From Burkholderiaceae bacterium (GTDB lineage: Bacteria; Pseudomonadota; Gammaproteobacteria; Burkholderiales; Burkholderiaceae_C), in assembly GCA_026125795.1 (NCBI GenBank), contig JAHCKM010000001.1:1984001-2048000 (forward strand): 64,000 nucleotides of DNA, given 5' to 3'. Position numbers and translations under genes: made by a program. The notes under the pieces are model-generated. The model was not told the DNA's origin. It made no database searches and saw only the letters and a list, made by a program, of their open reading frames with translations. Shown piece after piece: positions 8,902-18,259 of this stretch. Each line of letters begins with the position of its first letter. Within the stretch, counting starts at the first letter, position 1.

Positions 8902-9669
8902 ATGAAACAACCGCCGACGCGCAAAGGCCGGATGGCCGGCCCAAGCGCCTCCAGCGAAGCGTTCAGCCCCTTGTACCGCCAGATCAAGGTGCTGATCACG
9001 CAGGACATGCAATCCGGCGTGTGGAAGCCCGGAGAGGTGATCCCGAGCGAGTTCGAGCTGGCCGAGCGCTTCAAGGTGAGCCAGGGCACGGTGCGCAAGG
9101 CGATCGACGAACTCGCGGCCGAGAACCTGGTGGTGCGGCGTCAGGGCAAGGGCACGTTTGTCGCGACGCACACCGAGCAGACCACGCGCTACCGGTTCCT
9201 GCGCCTGGCTGCCGACGACGGCAGTGGCCGAGGCCTGGAGCGGCGCCTGCTGGAGTGCAGGCGCATGCGTGCCAGCGTGGATGTGGCGCACGCGCTGGAG
9301 CTCAAGGGCGGCGATCCGGTGGTGTTCGTGCGCCGCCTGCTGCTCGACTTGCAGCAGCCGGTCGTGCTCGACGAGATCTGGCTGCCCGGGCGGCTGTTCA
9401 AGGATCTGAGCGCGCAGCGGCTGGCCGAGTACAAGGGACCGATGTATGCGTTGTTCGAGGCTGCGTTCGGAGTGCAGATGCTGCGCGCCGAAGAAAAGAT
9501 CCGTGCGGTCGCCGCCACCCCCACGGCTGCCGAGTGGCTGGCGGTGGCGCCAGGTGCCCCGCTGCTCAGCGTCGAGCGCCGCTCGCTCACCTATGGCGAG
9601 CGCCCCGTGGAGCTGCGGCGGGGCCTCTACCGCACGGACGCGCACCACTATCGCAACGAACTGAATTGA
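8902..9669 (+). CDS. GntR-family (HutC subfamily) transcriptional regulator of the TCA cluster
   Basis: The product has an N-terminal winged helix (SPLYRQIKVLI, then PSEFELAERFKVSQGTVRKA) and a C-terminal UTRA-type ligand domain (about residues 95-250), ending YRTDAHHYRNELN. It sits between mdh (divergent) and sdhCDAB (downstream), so it is the natural candidate regulator for TCA genes, including the palindrome before acnB. Start choice is uncertain: ATG 8902 is almost touching GGAGG (1 nt spacing), and ATG 8932 (MAGPSASSEAF) has AAAGG at better spacing and begins closer to the domain. The ligand is unknown. Confidence 0.88.
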   Translation: MKQPPTRKGRMAGPSASSEAFSPLYRQIKVLITQDMQSGVWKPGEVIPSEFELAERFKVSQGTVRKAIDELAAENLVVRRQGKGTFVATHTEQTTRYRFLRLAADDGSGRGLERRLLECRRMRASVDVAHALELKGGDPVVFVRRLLLDLQQPVVLDEIWLPGRLFKDLSAQRLAEYKGPMYALFEAAFGVQMLRAEEKIRAVAATPTAAEWLAVAPGAPLLSVERRSLTYGERPVELRRGLYRTDAHHYRNELN

Positions 9670-9754
9670 GGCGGAACGTGCGCAGCTGTCACGATCGCAG
9701 ACGCCGGCGCGACGGGCAGGTGCCGCCGTTGAAATAAAATCGCCGCCTGACAGC

Positions 9755-9825
9755 AACCCCTTGCTCGCTGCGCTCGCGTCTCCCAGAGGGGAGCCAGTCG
9801 GCTTGGGGCGGCCCGGCGCCGACTC
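9755..9825. repeat. Dispersed GC-rich palindromic repeat, copy 2 (sdhC leader)
   Basis: The stretch reads AACCCCTTGCTCGCTGCGCT, then TCCCAGAGGGGAG, then GGCTTGGGGCGGCCCGGCGC, matching the other family members. It ends about 22 bp before the sdhC start, and no good Shine-Dalgarno sequence remains between them. Confidence 0.75.
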
Positions 9826-9847
9826 GAGCCGCAAGCACACACAAGCG

Positions 9848-10273
9848 ATGGCAGAAAACACCAAACCACGCCCCGGCGAGAACATGCGGCTTGTCGAGGC
9901 GTTGCAGTACAAGCTGCCGCCGGCCGGATGGGTGTCGATCCTGCACCGCGTCAGCGGCGGCCTGATGTTCGTGCTGCTGCCCCTGATCGTCTGGCTGCTC
10001 GACGTCAGCCTCGGCAGCGAGATCTCCTACGAGCGTTTCAGCAACGCCTTTGTCGCCGGCATCGGCTTCGTTCCGGCGTTCTTGCTGAAGCTGGTCGTGC
10101 TGGCACTGATCTGGGCTTACTTGCACCACTTCATCGCCGGCATCCGTCACCTGTGGATGGATGCCACCCACAGCGTCAGCAAGCAGCAGGGCCGCATCTC
10201 GGCGATCGTCACGCTGGCATCCAGCGGCGTGCTCACGGTGCTGCTGGGCGCCAAGCTGTTCGGCTTGTATTGA
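9848..10273 (+). CDS. sdhC: Succinate dehydrogenase cytochrome b556 subunit
   Basis: The 141-residue membrane anchor has three transmembrane helices and the family signature of ILHRVSGGLMFVLLPL followed by YLHHFIAGIRHLWMD. The His in the latter is the expected heme b ligand. It anchors the SdhAB catalytic subunits and binds ubiquinone together with SdhD. It is the first gene of sdhCDAB-sdhE. The candidate -10 TAAAAT at 9735-9740 lies upstream, with the dispersed repeat between it and the gene. Confidence 0.95.
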   Translation: MAENTKPRPGENMRLVEALQYKLPPAGWVSILHRVSGGLMFVLLPLIVWLLDVSLGSEISYERFSNAFVAGIGFVPAFLLKLVVLALIWAYLHHFIAGIRHLWMDATHSVSKQQGRISAIVTLASSGVLTVLLGAKLFGLY

Positions 10274-10287
10274 TAACTTCCACCGCC

Positions 10288-10650
10288 ATGGCTCAAAACT
10301 TCGGATCCAAGCGCCTGGTGGTCGGCGCGCACTACGGCCTGCGCGACTGGCTGAGCCAGCGCATCACCGCGGCGGTGATGGCGATCTACACGCTGCTGCT
10401 GGTGGCGCAACTGCTGTTCGGCCCCAAGCTGGGATACGAGCGTTGGTCGGCGATCTTCTCGCAGCAGTGGATGCGCTTTGCCACCTTCGTGGTGATCGTG
10501 TCGCTGGCGGTGCACGCCTGGGTGGGCATGCGCGACATCTGGATGGACTACATCAAGCCGGTGTGGCTGCGCCTTGCGCTGCAGGTGGCCACCATCGTCT
10601 GGCTGGTGGGCTGCACCGGCTGGGCGGTGCAGGTGCTGTGGAGGCTCTGA
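10288..10650 (+). CDS. sdhD: Succinate dehydrogenase membrane anchor subunit
   Basis: The 120-residue protein has three transmembrane helices. The second contains SLAVHAWVGMRDIWMDY, in which the His serves as the other heme b axial ligand and Asp/Tyr lie near the quinone site. It starts 14 bp after sdhC and is followed 6 bp later by sdhA. Confidence 0.95.
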   Translation: MAQNFGSKRLVVGAHYGLRDWLSQRITAAVMAIYTLLLVAQLLFGPKLGYERWSAIFSQQWMRFATFVVIVSLAVHAWVGMRDIWMDYIKPVWLRLALQVATIVWLVGCTGWAVQVLWRL

Positions 10651-10656
10651 CGGCTT

Positions 10657-12456
10657 ATGACTTCTCTTCCCAGACGCAAGTTCGATGTCGTCATCGTCGG
10701 TGCCGGCGGCTCTGGCATGCGCGCATCGCTGCAACTGGCGCGCGCCGGCTTGAACGTTGCCGTGTTGTCCAAGGTGTTTCCGACGCGCTCGCACACCGTG
10801 GCGGCGCAAGGCGGCATCGGTGCCAGCCTCGGCAACATGAGCGAAGACAACTGGCACTACCACTTCTACGACACCGTCAAGGGCAGCGACTGGCTCGGCG
10901 ACCAGGATGCCATCGAGTTCATGTGCCGCGAGGCTTCTAAGGTGGTGTACGAGCTCGAGCACTTCGGCATGCCGTTCGATCGCAACGCCGACGGCACGAT
11001 CTACCAGCGCCCGTTCGGCGGCCACACCGCCAATTACGGCGAGAAGCCGGTGCAACGTGCCTGCGCCGCGGCCGATCGCACCGGCCACGCGATGTTGCAC
11101 ACTCTGTACCAGCAGAACGTGAAGGCGCGCACGCAGTTCTTCGTCGAGTGGATGGCGCTCGATCTGATCCGCGATGCAGAAGGCGACGTGCTGGGCGTGA
11201 CGGCGCTCGAGATGGAGACGGGCGACGTCTACATCCTCGAAGGCAAGTGCACGCTGCTCGCCACCGGCGGGGCGGGCCGCATCTTCGCGGCCAGCACCAA
11301 CGCGTTCATCAACACCGGCGACGGCCTGGGCATGGCGGCGCGTGCCGGCCTGCCGCTGGAGGACATGGAGTTCTGGCAGTTCCATCCCACCGGCGTGGCC
11401 GGTGCCGGCGTGCTGCTCACCGAGGGCTGCCGAGGCGAGGGCGCCATCCTGCGCAACGTCGACGGCGAACGCTTCATGGAGCGCTACGCGCCGACGCTGA
11501 AAGACCTGGCGCCGCGCGACTTCGTGTCGCGCTGCATGGACCAGGAGATCAAGGAAGGGCGCGGCTGCGGTCCCAACAAGGACTACATCCATCTCGACAT
11601 GACGCACATCGGCGTCAAAGACATCCTGAAGCGCCTGCCGTCGGTGTACGAGATCGGCCACAACTTCGCCAACGTCGACATCACGAAGGAGCCGATTCCC
11701 GTGGTGCCGACCATCCACTACCAGATGGGCGGCATTCCCACCAACATCCACGGGCAGGTGGTGGCCCCCAAGGGCGGCAGCCCGAACAGCATCGTCAACG
11801 GTTTGTACGCGGTGGGCGAGTGCGCCTGCGTGAGCGTGCACGGCGCCAATCGCCTCGGCACCAACTCGCTGCTCGATCTGCTGGTGTTCGGGCGCGCTGC
11901 CGGCAACCACATCGTTGAATCGCTCTCCATGTCGCCCAAGGCGCACAAGGATCTGCCCGCCGATGCGGCCGATCGGCCGCTTGAGCGCCTGGCGCGCCTC
12001 GATGGCGCCACCGACGGCGAATACGCGCAGGACGTGGCCAACGACATCCGCTCCACGATGCAGGCGCATGCCAGCGTGTTTCGCACGCAGGCGCTGCTCG
12101 ACGAAGGCGTCAGCAAGATGGTGGAACTGCGCCGGCGCTGCGAGGCGATCGGCCTCAAGGACAAGAGCAAGGTGTTCAACACTGCGCGGGTCGAGGCGCT
12201 CGAGGTCGAGAACCTGATCGAGTGTGCGCAGGCCACCATCGTGTCGGCGGCCGCACGCAAGGAGTGCCGCGGCGCGCACACCGTCAAGGACTACGAGCGC
12301 CCGGCCGACGACCCGCAGCACCCGCTGGGCCGCAACGATGCGCAGTGGATGAAGCACAGCCTCTGGTACAGCAAGGGCAGCCGGCTCGACTACAAACCGG
12401 TACAGCTCAAACCCCTGAGCGTGGATTCGATCCCGCCCAAGGTCAGGACGTTCTAG
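10657..12456 (+). CDS. sdhA: Succinate dehydrogenase flavoprotein subunit
   Basis: The 599-residue subunit oxidises succinate to fumarate. It has the FAD-binding GAGGSGMRASLQLA motif at the N-terminus, the covalent-FAD histidine in RSHTVAAQGG, the conserved HPTGVAGAGVL segment, and the Arg-containing GANRLGTNSLLDLLVFGRAA. The C-terminus is the usual WMKHSLWYS region. GGAGG lies upstream within the end of sdhD. It matures with FAD delivered by SdhE, which is encoded two genes downstream. Confidence 0.98.
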   Translation: MTSLPRRKFDVVIVGAGGSGMRASLQLARAGLNVAVLSKVFPTRSHTVAAQGGIGASLGNMSEDNWHYHFYDTVKGSDWLGDQDAIEFMCREASKVVYELEHFGMPFDRNADGTIYQRPFGGHTANYGEKPVQRACAAADRTGHAMLHTLYQQNVKARTQFFVEWMALDLIRDAEGDVLGVTALEMETGDVYILEGKCTLLATGGAGRIFAASTNAFINTGDGLGMAARAGLPLEDMEFWQFHPTGVAGAGVLLTEGCRGEGAILRNVDGERFMERYAPTLKDLAPRDFVSRCMDQEIKEGRGCGPNKDYIHLDMTHIGVKDILKRLPSVYEIGHNFANVDITKEPIPVVPTIHYQMGGIPTNIHGQVVAPKGGSPNSIVNGLYAVGECACVSVHGANRLGTNSLLDLLVFGRAAGNHIVESLSMSPKAHKDLPADAADRPLERLARLDGATDGEYAQDVANDIRSTMQAHASVFRTQALLDEGVSKMVELRRRCEAIGLKDKSKVFNTARVEALEVENLIECAQATIVSAAARKECRGAHTVKDYERPADDPQHPLGRNDAQWMKHSLWYSKGSRLDYKPVQLKPLSVDSIPPKVRTF

Positions 12457-13248
12457 ATGACAGCCGCGACCACCGAAGCCACTGCCGCACCCGCGGCTTC
12501 CGACAGCACCTATCTCAACTCGCGCTTCGAACGGGTGGCCAACGTCAAGCGCCGCACGTTCCAGATCTACCGCTACGACCCCGACCGCGACGAGCGGCCG
12601 CGCATGCAGACGATCGAGCTCGATCTCGACGGTTCCGAGCGCATGCTGCTCGACGCGCTGGTCAAGCTGAAGTCCGTCGATCCCACGTTGAGCTTCCGGC
12701 GCTCCTGCCGCGAAGGCGTGTGCGGGTCCGATGCGATGAACATCAACGGCAAGAACGCGCTGGCCTGCCTCACCAACCTGCGTCGCCTGCAGGACCCGAT
12801 CGTGCTCAAGCCGCTGCCGGGTCTGCCGGTGGTGCGCGATCTGATCGTCGACATGACGCTGTTCTTCAAGCAGTACCACTCGATCAAGCCGTATCTGGTG
12901 AACGACGAAGTGCCGCCCGAGAAGGAGCGCCTGCAGTCGCCCGAGCAGCGCGAGGAACTGAACGGCTTGTACGAGTGCATCCTGTGCGCGAGCTGTTCCA
13001 CCAGTTGCCCGAGCTTCTGGTGGAACCCCGACAAGTTCGTCGGACCCGCCGGACTGCTGCAGGCCTACCGCTTCATTGCCGACAGCCGCGACCAGGCCAC
13101 CGGCGAGCGGCTCGACAATCTGGAGGATCCGTACCGGCTGTTCCGCTGCCACAGCATCATGAATTGCGTCGACGTCTGTCCCAAGGGGCTCAACCCCACG
13201 GCCGCGATCGGCAAGATCAAGGAACTGATGGTGCGCCGCGCGGTATGA
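12457..13248 (+). CDS. sdhB: Succinate dehydrogenase iron-sulfur subunit
   Basis: The 263-residue subunit carries the three Fe-S clusters. The [2Fe-2S] ligands are in SCREGVCGSDAM and ALAC, the [4Fe-4S] ligands in CILCASCSTSCP, and the [3Fe-4S] cysteines in FRCHSIMNCVDVCPKGLNP. The N-terminus is extended by an Ala/Thr-rich stretch of about 18 residues before TYLNSRFERV. The ATG directly follows the sdhA stop codon, implying coupled translation. Confidence 0.97.
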   Translation: MTAATTEATAAPAASDSTYLNSRFERVANVKRRTFQIYRYDPDRDERPRMQTIELDLDGSERMLLDALVKLKSVDPTLSFRRSCREGVCGSDAMNINGKNALACLTNLRRLQDPIVLKPLPGLPVVRDLIVDMTLFFKQYHSIKPYLVNDEVPPEKERLQSPEQREELNGLYECILCASCSTSCPSFWWNPDKFVGPAGLLQAYRFIADSRDQATGERLDNLEDPYRLFRCHSIMNCVDVCPKGLNPTAAIGKIKELMVRRAV

Positions 13249-13532
13249 CGATCGAGCCTCTTGTCGAGCCCGTCGCGCTCAACCGGCTGCGCTGGCGCTG
13301 CCGCCGCGGCCTGCTGGAGAACGACCTGCTGATCGAGCGCTACTTCGACAGGCACGGCGCTTGCATCACGCTGCGCCAGGCCGACGGCCTGCAAGCGCTG
13401 ATGGAACTACCCGACAACGACCTGCTCGATCTGCTGCTGGCGCGCAGCGAGCTCTCCGGAGAGCTCGACCGCCCGGCCGTGCGCGAGGTGTTGGCGCAGT
13501 TGCGCCCGCCGATGCCGAGAACGCCCGCTTAA
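13245..13532 (+). CDS. sdhE: FAD assembly factor SdhE
   Basis: The 95-residue protein has the family hallmark [15 protein letters not shown] (the RGxxE motif) near residues 19-33 and the [13 protein letters not shown] helix. SdhE promotes covalent attachment of FAD to SdhA. The start ATG overlaps the sdhB stop (ATGA at 13245-13248), so the two are translationally coupled. Confidence 0.93.
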   Translation: MTIEPLVEPVALNRLRWRCRRGLLENDLLIERYFDRHGACITLRQADGLQALMELPDNDLLDLLLARSELSGELDRPAVREVLAQLRPPMPRTPA

Positions 13533-13560
13533 GAGTACGCACACGCCACAAGGAAACGCC

Positions 13561-14877
13561 ATGATGACCCCGTCGAACGTCAAAGCCACCCTGTCGTTCT
13601 CGGACGGCAGCCCTGCGATGGAGCTGCCGCTGTACAAGGGCTCGATCGGACCGGATGTGATCGACATCCGCAAGCTCTACGCGCAAACGGGCAAGTTCAC
13701 CTACGACCCGGGCTTCCTGTCCACCGCGTCGTGCAACTCCACGATCACCTACATCGACGGCGATAAGGGCGAGTTGCTGTACCGCGGCTACCCGATCGAG
13801 CAGCTCGCCGTGCATTGCGACTTTCTCGACACCTGCTACCTGCTTCTCTACGGCGACCTGCCGAATGCGCAGCAGCAGAAGGAGTTCCACAAGCTCGTGA
13901 CCAACCACACCATGGTCAACGAGCAGATGCAGTTCTTCCTGCGCGGCTTCAGGCGTGATGCGCACCCGATGGCGGTGATGACCGGCCTGGTGGGCGCACT
14001 GTCGGCCTTCTATCACGACAGCACGGACATCAACAACCCGACGCACCGCGAGATCGCCGCGATCCGCCTGATCGCCAAGATGCCCACGCTGGTGGCCATG
14101 GCCTACAAGTATGGCGTGGGGCAGCCCTACATGTACCCGCAGAACAACCTGTCGTACTCGGCGAACTTCATGCGCATGATGTTCGCGACGCCGTGCGAGC
14201 CGTACGAGCCCAACGACGTGCTGGTGCGCGCCATCGATCGCATCTTCATCCTGCATGCCGACCACGAGCAGAACGCCTCCACCTCCACCGTTCGCCTGTG
14301 CGGGTCCTCGGGCACCAACCCGTTCGCGGCCATCGCCGCCGGCGTGGCCTGTCTGTGGGGGCCGGCGCATGGTGGCGCCAACGAAGCCGCGCTCAACATG
14401 CTGGAAGACATCCAGCGCGCCGGCGGCGTGGAGAAGATCGGCGAGTTCATCCGCCAGGTGAAGGACAAGAACTCCAACGTCAAGCTGATGGGCTTCGGCC
14501 ACCGCGTCTACAAGAACTACGATCCGCGCGCCAAGCTGATGCGCGAGACCTGCCATGAGGTGCTGACCGCGCTCGGCCTGGGCAACGACCCGCTCTTCAA
14601 GCTGGCGATGGCACTGGAGAAGATTGCCCTCGAAGACGAGTACTTCGTCGCGCGCAAGCTGTACCCGAACGTCGACTTCTATTCCGGCATCGTGCAGCGC
14701 GCGATCGGCATTCCGGTGAGCCTGTTCACCGCCATCTTCGCGCTGGCTCGTACGGTGGGGTGGATCGCCCAGCTCAACGAGATGATCGGCGATCCCGAAT
14801 ACAAGATCGGCCGGCCGCGCCAGCTCTATGCCGGCGCGCCGCGCCGCGACGTGCAGCCGATCGCGCAGCGCGCCTGA
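13561..14877 (+). CDS. gltA: Citrate synthase (type II)
   Basis: The 438-residue enzyme condenses acetyl-CoA and oxaloacetate. Its landmarks are the N-terminal small domain typical of the hexameric Gram-negative type, the catalytic His in [26 protein letters not shown], the oxaloacetate-binding [14 protein letters not shown], and the catalytic Asp in YPNVDFYSG. It follows sdhE by 28 bp and is probably the last gene of the sdh operon. Confidence 0.98.
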   Translation: MMTPSNVKATLSFSDGSPAMELPLYKGSIGPDVIDIRKLYAQTGKFTYDPGFLSTASCNSTITYIDGDKGELLYRGYPIEQLAVHCDFLDTCYLLLYGDLPNAQQQKEFHKLVTNHTMVNEQMQFFLRGFRRDAHPMAVMTGLVGALSAFYHDSTDINNPTHREIAAIRLIAKMPTLVAMAYKYGVGQPYMYPQNNLSYSANFMRMMFATPCEPYEPNDVLVRAIDRIFILHADHEQNASTSTVRLCGSSGTNPFAAIAAGVACLWGPAHGGANEAALNMLEDIQRAGGVEKIGEFIRQVKDKNSNVKLMGFGHRVYKNYDPRAKLMRETCHEVLTALGLGNDPLFKLAMALEKIALEDEYFVARKLYPNVDFYSGIVQRAIGIPVSLFTAIFALARTVGWIAQLNEMIGDPEYKIGRPRQLYAGAPRRDVQPIAQRA

Positions 14878-15163
14878 GTCGCGCGCAAACCCAGCTCGGG
14901 CCGGCCGCGCCCGCGAAGCGGCCGATGCCTGCAGCGCGCCCGGGCGCGCACGCCAGATCGCGGCCGCCGTGGCCCGAATGTGGCCAGATGTTGCGCCTCC
15001 TCGGTGCGATTCCCCGGCGCGTAACTTTTCCGCTACGCAAACGACTCAGTTGTGGACGCAGGGGCGTTCCCTCTGCGGCCGGCCTGCTGTGGCGGCTATT
15101 CTGCTCAACGGCCGACGAATCCTTTCGAGCCCGCGTGCGTATACAACGATCGTGTCCGCCTCG

Positions 15164-15967
15164 ATGCCCCTGAAACGCCGTCAACTGTTGGGCCTGCTGG
15201 CGCTCGGGGCAGCGCCGGTGCGGGCCCAGGCCTTCGACCACGGCTACACAGCCTGGGATGCGCTGCTGAAGAAGCACGTGCGCTGGCTGCCGGACCAGAA
15301 ACAAAGCCGCGTGGCCTATGCCGCGATGGCGGCTGACCGGGCGGCGCTGAAGGCGGTTCTGGCCGACCTGTCCGGCGTGAGCGCGGCGGCATTCGGCTCG
15401 TTCACTCGGCCGCAGCAGATGGCGTTCCTGATCAACGCCTACAACGCATTCACGATCGAGCTGATCCTGACTGCGTACCCCAAGCTCAAGTCGATCAAGG
15501 ATCTCGGCTCGTTCGTCACCTCGCCGTGGAAGAAGCCGTTCTTCACGCTGCTCGGCGAGACGCGGCACCTGGACTGGATCGAGCACGAGCAGCTGCGGCC
15601 CAAGTACAACGAGCCGCGTGTGCACACAGCCATCGTTTGCGCCAGCATCGGCTGCCCGGCACTGCGGCCGGAAGCCTTCACGCCCGACAAGCTCGAGGCG
15701 CAGCTCGAAGATGGCATGCGCCGATTTCTCGGCGACGCCACGCGCAACCGCGCCGGCGTCGGCAAGCTCGAGGTCAGTTCGATCTTCAAGTGGTTCCGCG
15801 AAGACTTCGAGAAAGGCCATCAGGGCTTCCAGCGCGTGGAGGACGTGTTTGCCCGCTACGCGCCGCTGCTGAGCAGCGATCCCGCGGCGCAGGAGCAGCT
15901 CACGGCGCGCCAGCTCAAGCCCGAATTCCTCGACTACGACTGGTCGCTCAACGACGCCGGACGTTGA
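15164..15967 (+). CDS. DUF547 domain protein, exported
   Basis: The 267-residue product begins MPLKRRQLLGLLALGAAPVR, which resembles a Tat/Sec-type signal, and continues AQAFDHGYTAWDALLKKHV. The DUF547 landmarks follow: FLINAYNAFTIELIL, SPWKKPFFTLLG, and AIVCASIGCPALRPEAF, ending FLDYDWSLND. DUF547 proteins are periplasmic and of unknown role. The ATG at 15164 is preferred; a GTG four codons earlier is possible. The 286-bp gap after gltA shows no other gene. Confidence 0.85.
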   Translation: MPLKRRQLLGLLALGAAPVRAQAFDHGYTAWDALLKKHVRWLPDQKQSRVAYAAMAADRAALKAVLADLSGVSAAAFGSFTRPQQMAFLINAYNAFTIELILTAYPKLKSIKDLGSFVTSPWKKPFFTLLGETRHLDWIEHEQLRPKYNEPRVHTAIVCASIGCPALRPEAFTPDKLEAQLEDGMRRFLGDATRNRAGVGKLEVSSIFKWFREDFEKGHQGFQRVEDVFARYAPLLSSDPAAQEQLTARQLKPEFLDYDWSLNDAGR

Positions 15968-15992
15968 GCAGCTCACGCACGGACACCGCATC

Positions 15993-17345
15993 GTGACCCA
16001 TCGCGCCCGCACGCTGATCCTGTTTGGTTACGACTGGGATGCCAGCGCCTTCGCGCGTCTGAAGCACCACGGGGCCACCGATCACGCCGGCTTCGATCTG
16101 TTCAGCTTTCCCAGCTGCCTGCGACTGGCCAGCTTCGACCTGCGACGTTTCGTCGACGACCTCGCTTTGCGCGCGCGGCGCCGCGGCTGGACGGCTGTGG
16201 TGTCGCACCATGAGCAGTTCGGCGCGCTCGGCGCGGCGCTGCTGGCCGAGCGCATGGGGTGGCCCGGCACGCCGGTGGCCGCGGTACTGGCGTGTCAGCA
16301 CAAGGTCTACGCACGGCAGGTGCTGCAACGCGTGGCGCCCGAGGCCAACATCCAGTTCGTCCGGCTCGATGCGCGTTATGGCGACCCGATCCCCGCCGGC
16401 TTGCAGTACCCGACGTTCGCCAAGCCGGTGAAAGCCGCGTTCTCGGTGCTGGCGCGCCGCGTCGCCAATCATGCGCAGCTCACGGCGCTGACGCGCTTCG
16501 GCCCGCTCGAACAGTGGATCATCCACCGCCTGGTCGAGCCGTTCGACGCGATTGCACGCGCGCGGCTGGGTGACGTGCCAAGCGCACATGGCATGCTGCT
16601 GGAGGAACCGGTCGACGCTCCGCAATACAACCTCGACGGCTACGTGCACGAGGGTCGGGTGCATGCGATCGGTGTGTGCGATGCGGTGATGTACCCGGGC
16701 ACCGGCGCGTTCCAGCGTTTCGAGCGTCCAAGCCGGTTGCACGAGCGTGTGCAACAGCGGGCGCTCGAGGTGGCCACACGCTTCCTGAACGCCGTGGGCT
16801 TCAGCCACGGCTTCTTCAACATGGAGTTCTTCTTCGACGCTGCCTCCGACGCGCTGAAGGTGATCGAGTTCAACCCGCGATTGGCGTCACAGCTGGCCGA
16901 CTTGTATCGCCGCGTCGACGGCATCGATGCACACGCCGGGTCGCTGGCGCTGGCGCGCGGCGAGGATCCGCGCGACGCGATGCACTGCCGTCCGAGCGCC
17001 GGCGCGGCGGCGAGCTTCGTGTTTCGCAGCTTCGACCAGCACACCGTACCCGGCGCGCCCACGCACGGCCGGCTGCGCAAGTTCTTCGAGCGCTTCCCGG
17101 ATGCCTGGTTGCAGGCCATGCCTAAGCAGGGGAGCGGCCTGGCGCGCGACTTCAAATGGCTCGGCAGCCACCGCTATGGCGTGATGCACCTGGGCGGTGA
17201 CGACGCCTTCGATCTGCACGACCGCTATCGCCGCGCGTGTTCCATGCTCGGCTGGCCGGTGGCCGAGTCGCGCGATGCCCACGTGCTCCCGTCCACGGTG
17301 CCGGTGGCGGGCCGCATGCCCAACATCGAGGGCGTACCCGGCTGA
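15993..17345 (+). CDS. ATP-grasp superfamily protein
   Basis: The 450-residue protein starts at GTG. The N-terminal part has a Rossmann-like segment (TLILFGYDWDASAF). The middle has the ATP-grasp elements YPTFAKPVKAAFSVLARR (ATP-binding Lys) and EFFFDAASDALKVIEFNPRL, where Glu and Asn bind Mg2+. Such enzymes form acyl-phosphates to ligate carboxylates with amines or thiols. The substrate is not evident. It starts 25 bp after the DUF547 gene and precedes the patatin gene closely; the three may form an operon. Confidence 0.8.
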   Translation: MTHRARTLILFGYDWDASAFARLKHHGATDHAGFDLFSFPSCLRLASFDLRRFVDDLALRARRRGWTAVVSHHEQFGALGAALLAERMGWPGTPVAAVLACQHKVYARQVLQRVAPEANIQFVRLDARYGDPIPAGLQYPTFAKPVKAAFSVLARRVANHAQLTALTRFGPLEQWIIHRLVEPFDAIARARLGDVPSAHGMLLEEPVDAPQYNLDGYVHEGRVHAIGVCDAVMYPGTGAFQRFERPSRLHERVQQRALEVATRFLNAVGFSHGFFNMEFFFDAASDALKVIEFNPRLASQLADLYRRVDGIDAHAGSLALARGEDPRDAMHCRPSAGAAASFVFRSFDQHTVPGAPTHGRLRKFFERFPDAWLQAMPKQGSGLARDFKWLGSHRYGVMHLGGDDAFDLHDRYRRACSMLGWPVAESRDAHVLPSTVPVAGRMPNIEGVPG

Positions 17346-17377
17346 GCGCGTCGGCGCCGCGCGCCGACAATCGAGCC

Positions 17378-18259
17378 ATGCACCGTCGCTGCGCCATCAT
17401 CGCCTCGGCCGCGCTGGCCGGCTGCTCGTTCGCGCCCGATGTCGACCATGACGGCGCCGATGCGCCGCGCGCCCTGCCGCTGCCGCGCGCGCCGCGGATC
17501 GCCTGGGTGCTCAGCTCCGGCGGGCCGCGCGGCTTCGTGCACGTGGGCGTGCTCAAGGCGCTCGACGAGTTGAACCTCAAGCCCGACCTGATCGTGGGTG
17601 CCTCGGTCGGTGCGCTGGTGGGGTGCCTGCGCGCCTCCGGCGTTCCAGGCCCCGATATCGAAGCGCTGGCGCTGGAACTGCAGCCCACCAGCATGGCCCG
17701 GCTGGCGATCTGGTCCGACCAGCGCTTCAGCGGCGCACCGGTGGCCGAGTTGGTGCACCGGTACGCGCGCCAACGTCTGCTCGAGGACATGCCGGTGCCG
17801 ATGGCCTGCGTGGCCACACGGCGCAGCGACGGCGCCGTGGTGGCGTTTACCGCCGGCGATGCCGGTGTCGCGGTGCAGGCCTCATCGGCGATCGAAGGTC
17901 AGTTCACGCCGGTGCGCATCCGTGGCGAGCCGCATGTCGATGCGGATTGGTTTGCGCCGCTGCCGGTGCGGCTGGCACGATCACTCGGCGCGCGCCGCGT
18001 GCTGGCGGTGGACGCGTCGGTGCACCTCGACCGTGCGCCGCCGGGCGCCGAGCGCTACCGCGATGGCGACCTGCGCAAGCGCGCGCTGGTGCAGCCCGAT
18101 GCGCAGCAGGCCGACCTGTTGCTGCATCCCGATTTCGGCTATTGGGTCAGCTTCTCGCGCGACTTTCGCGAGCGCGCGATCGGCGCCGGTTACCGTGCAA
18201 CGATGGATCAGGCCGCGCGCCTGCTCAAACTGCACACGGCCACGGCGCCGGCGGCGTGA
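17378..18259 (+). CDS. Patatin-like phospholipase, predicted lipoprotein
   Basis: The 293-residue protein begins MHRRCAIIASAALAGCSFAP; LAGC is a lipobox, so it is probably lipidated and membrane-attached. The patatin fold is shown by the oxyanion loop SGGPRGFVHVGV (near residue 46) and the nucleophile elbow GASVGA (Ser near 75). The usual DGG of the catalytic dyad appears as DAD (HVDADWFAPLP near residue 186), so the aspartate is kept but the loop is atypical. The protein resembles the bacterial NTE/RssA-like branch. It should be a lipid acyl hydrolase facing the periplasm. Confidence 0.85.
   Translation: MHRRCAIIASAALAGCSFAPDVDHDGADAPRALPLPRAPRIAWVLSSGGPRGFVHVGVLKALDELNLKPDLIVGASVGALVGCLRASGVPGPDIEALALELQPTSMARLAIWSDQRFSGAPVAELVHRYARQRLLEDMPVPMACVATRRSDGAVVAFTAGDAGVAVQASSAIEGQFTPVRIRGEPHVDADWFAPLPVRLARSLGARRVLAVDASVHLDRAPPGAERYRDGDLRKRALVQPDAQQADLLLHPDFGYWVSFSRDFRERAIGAGYRATMDQAARLLKLHTATAPAA

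Noticed and set aside
10147-13152. A 1001-codon minus-strand frame opposite sdhD-sdhA-sdhB
   Set aside because: It is a mirror of the sdh genes with the same low-complexity composition and no domain.
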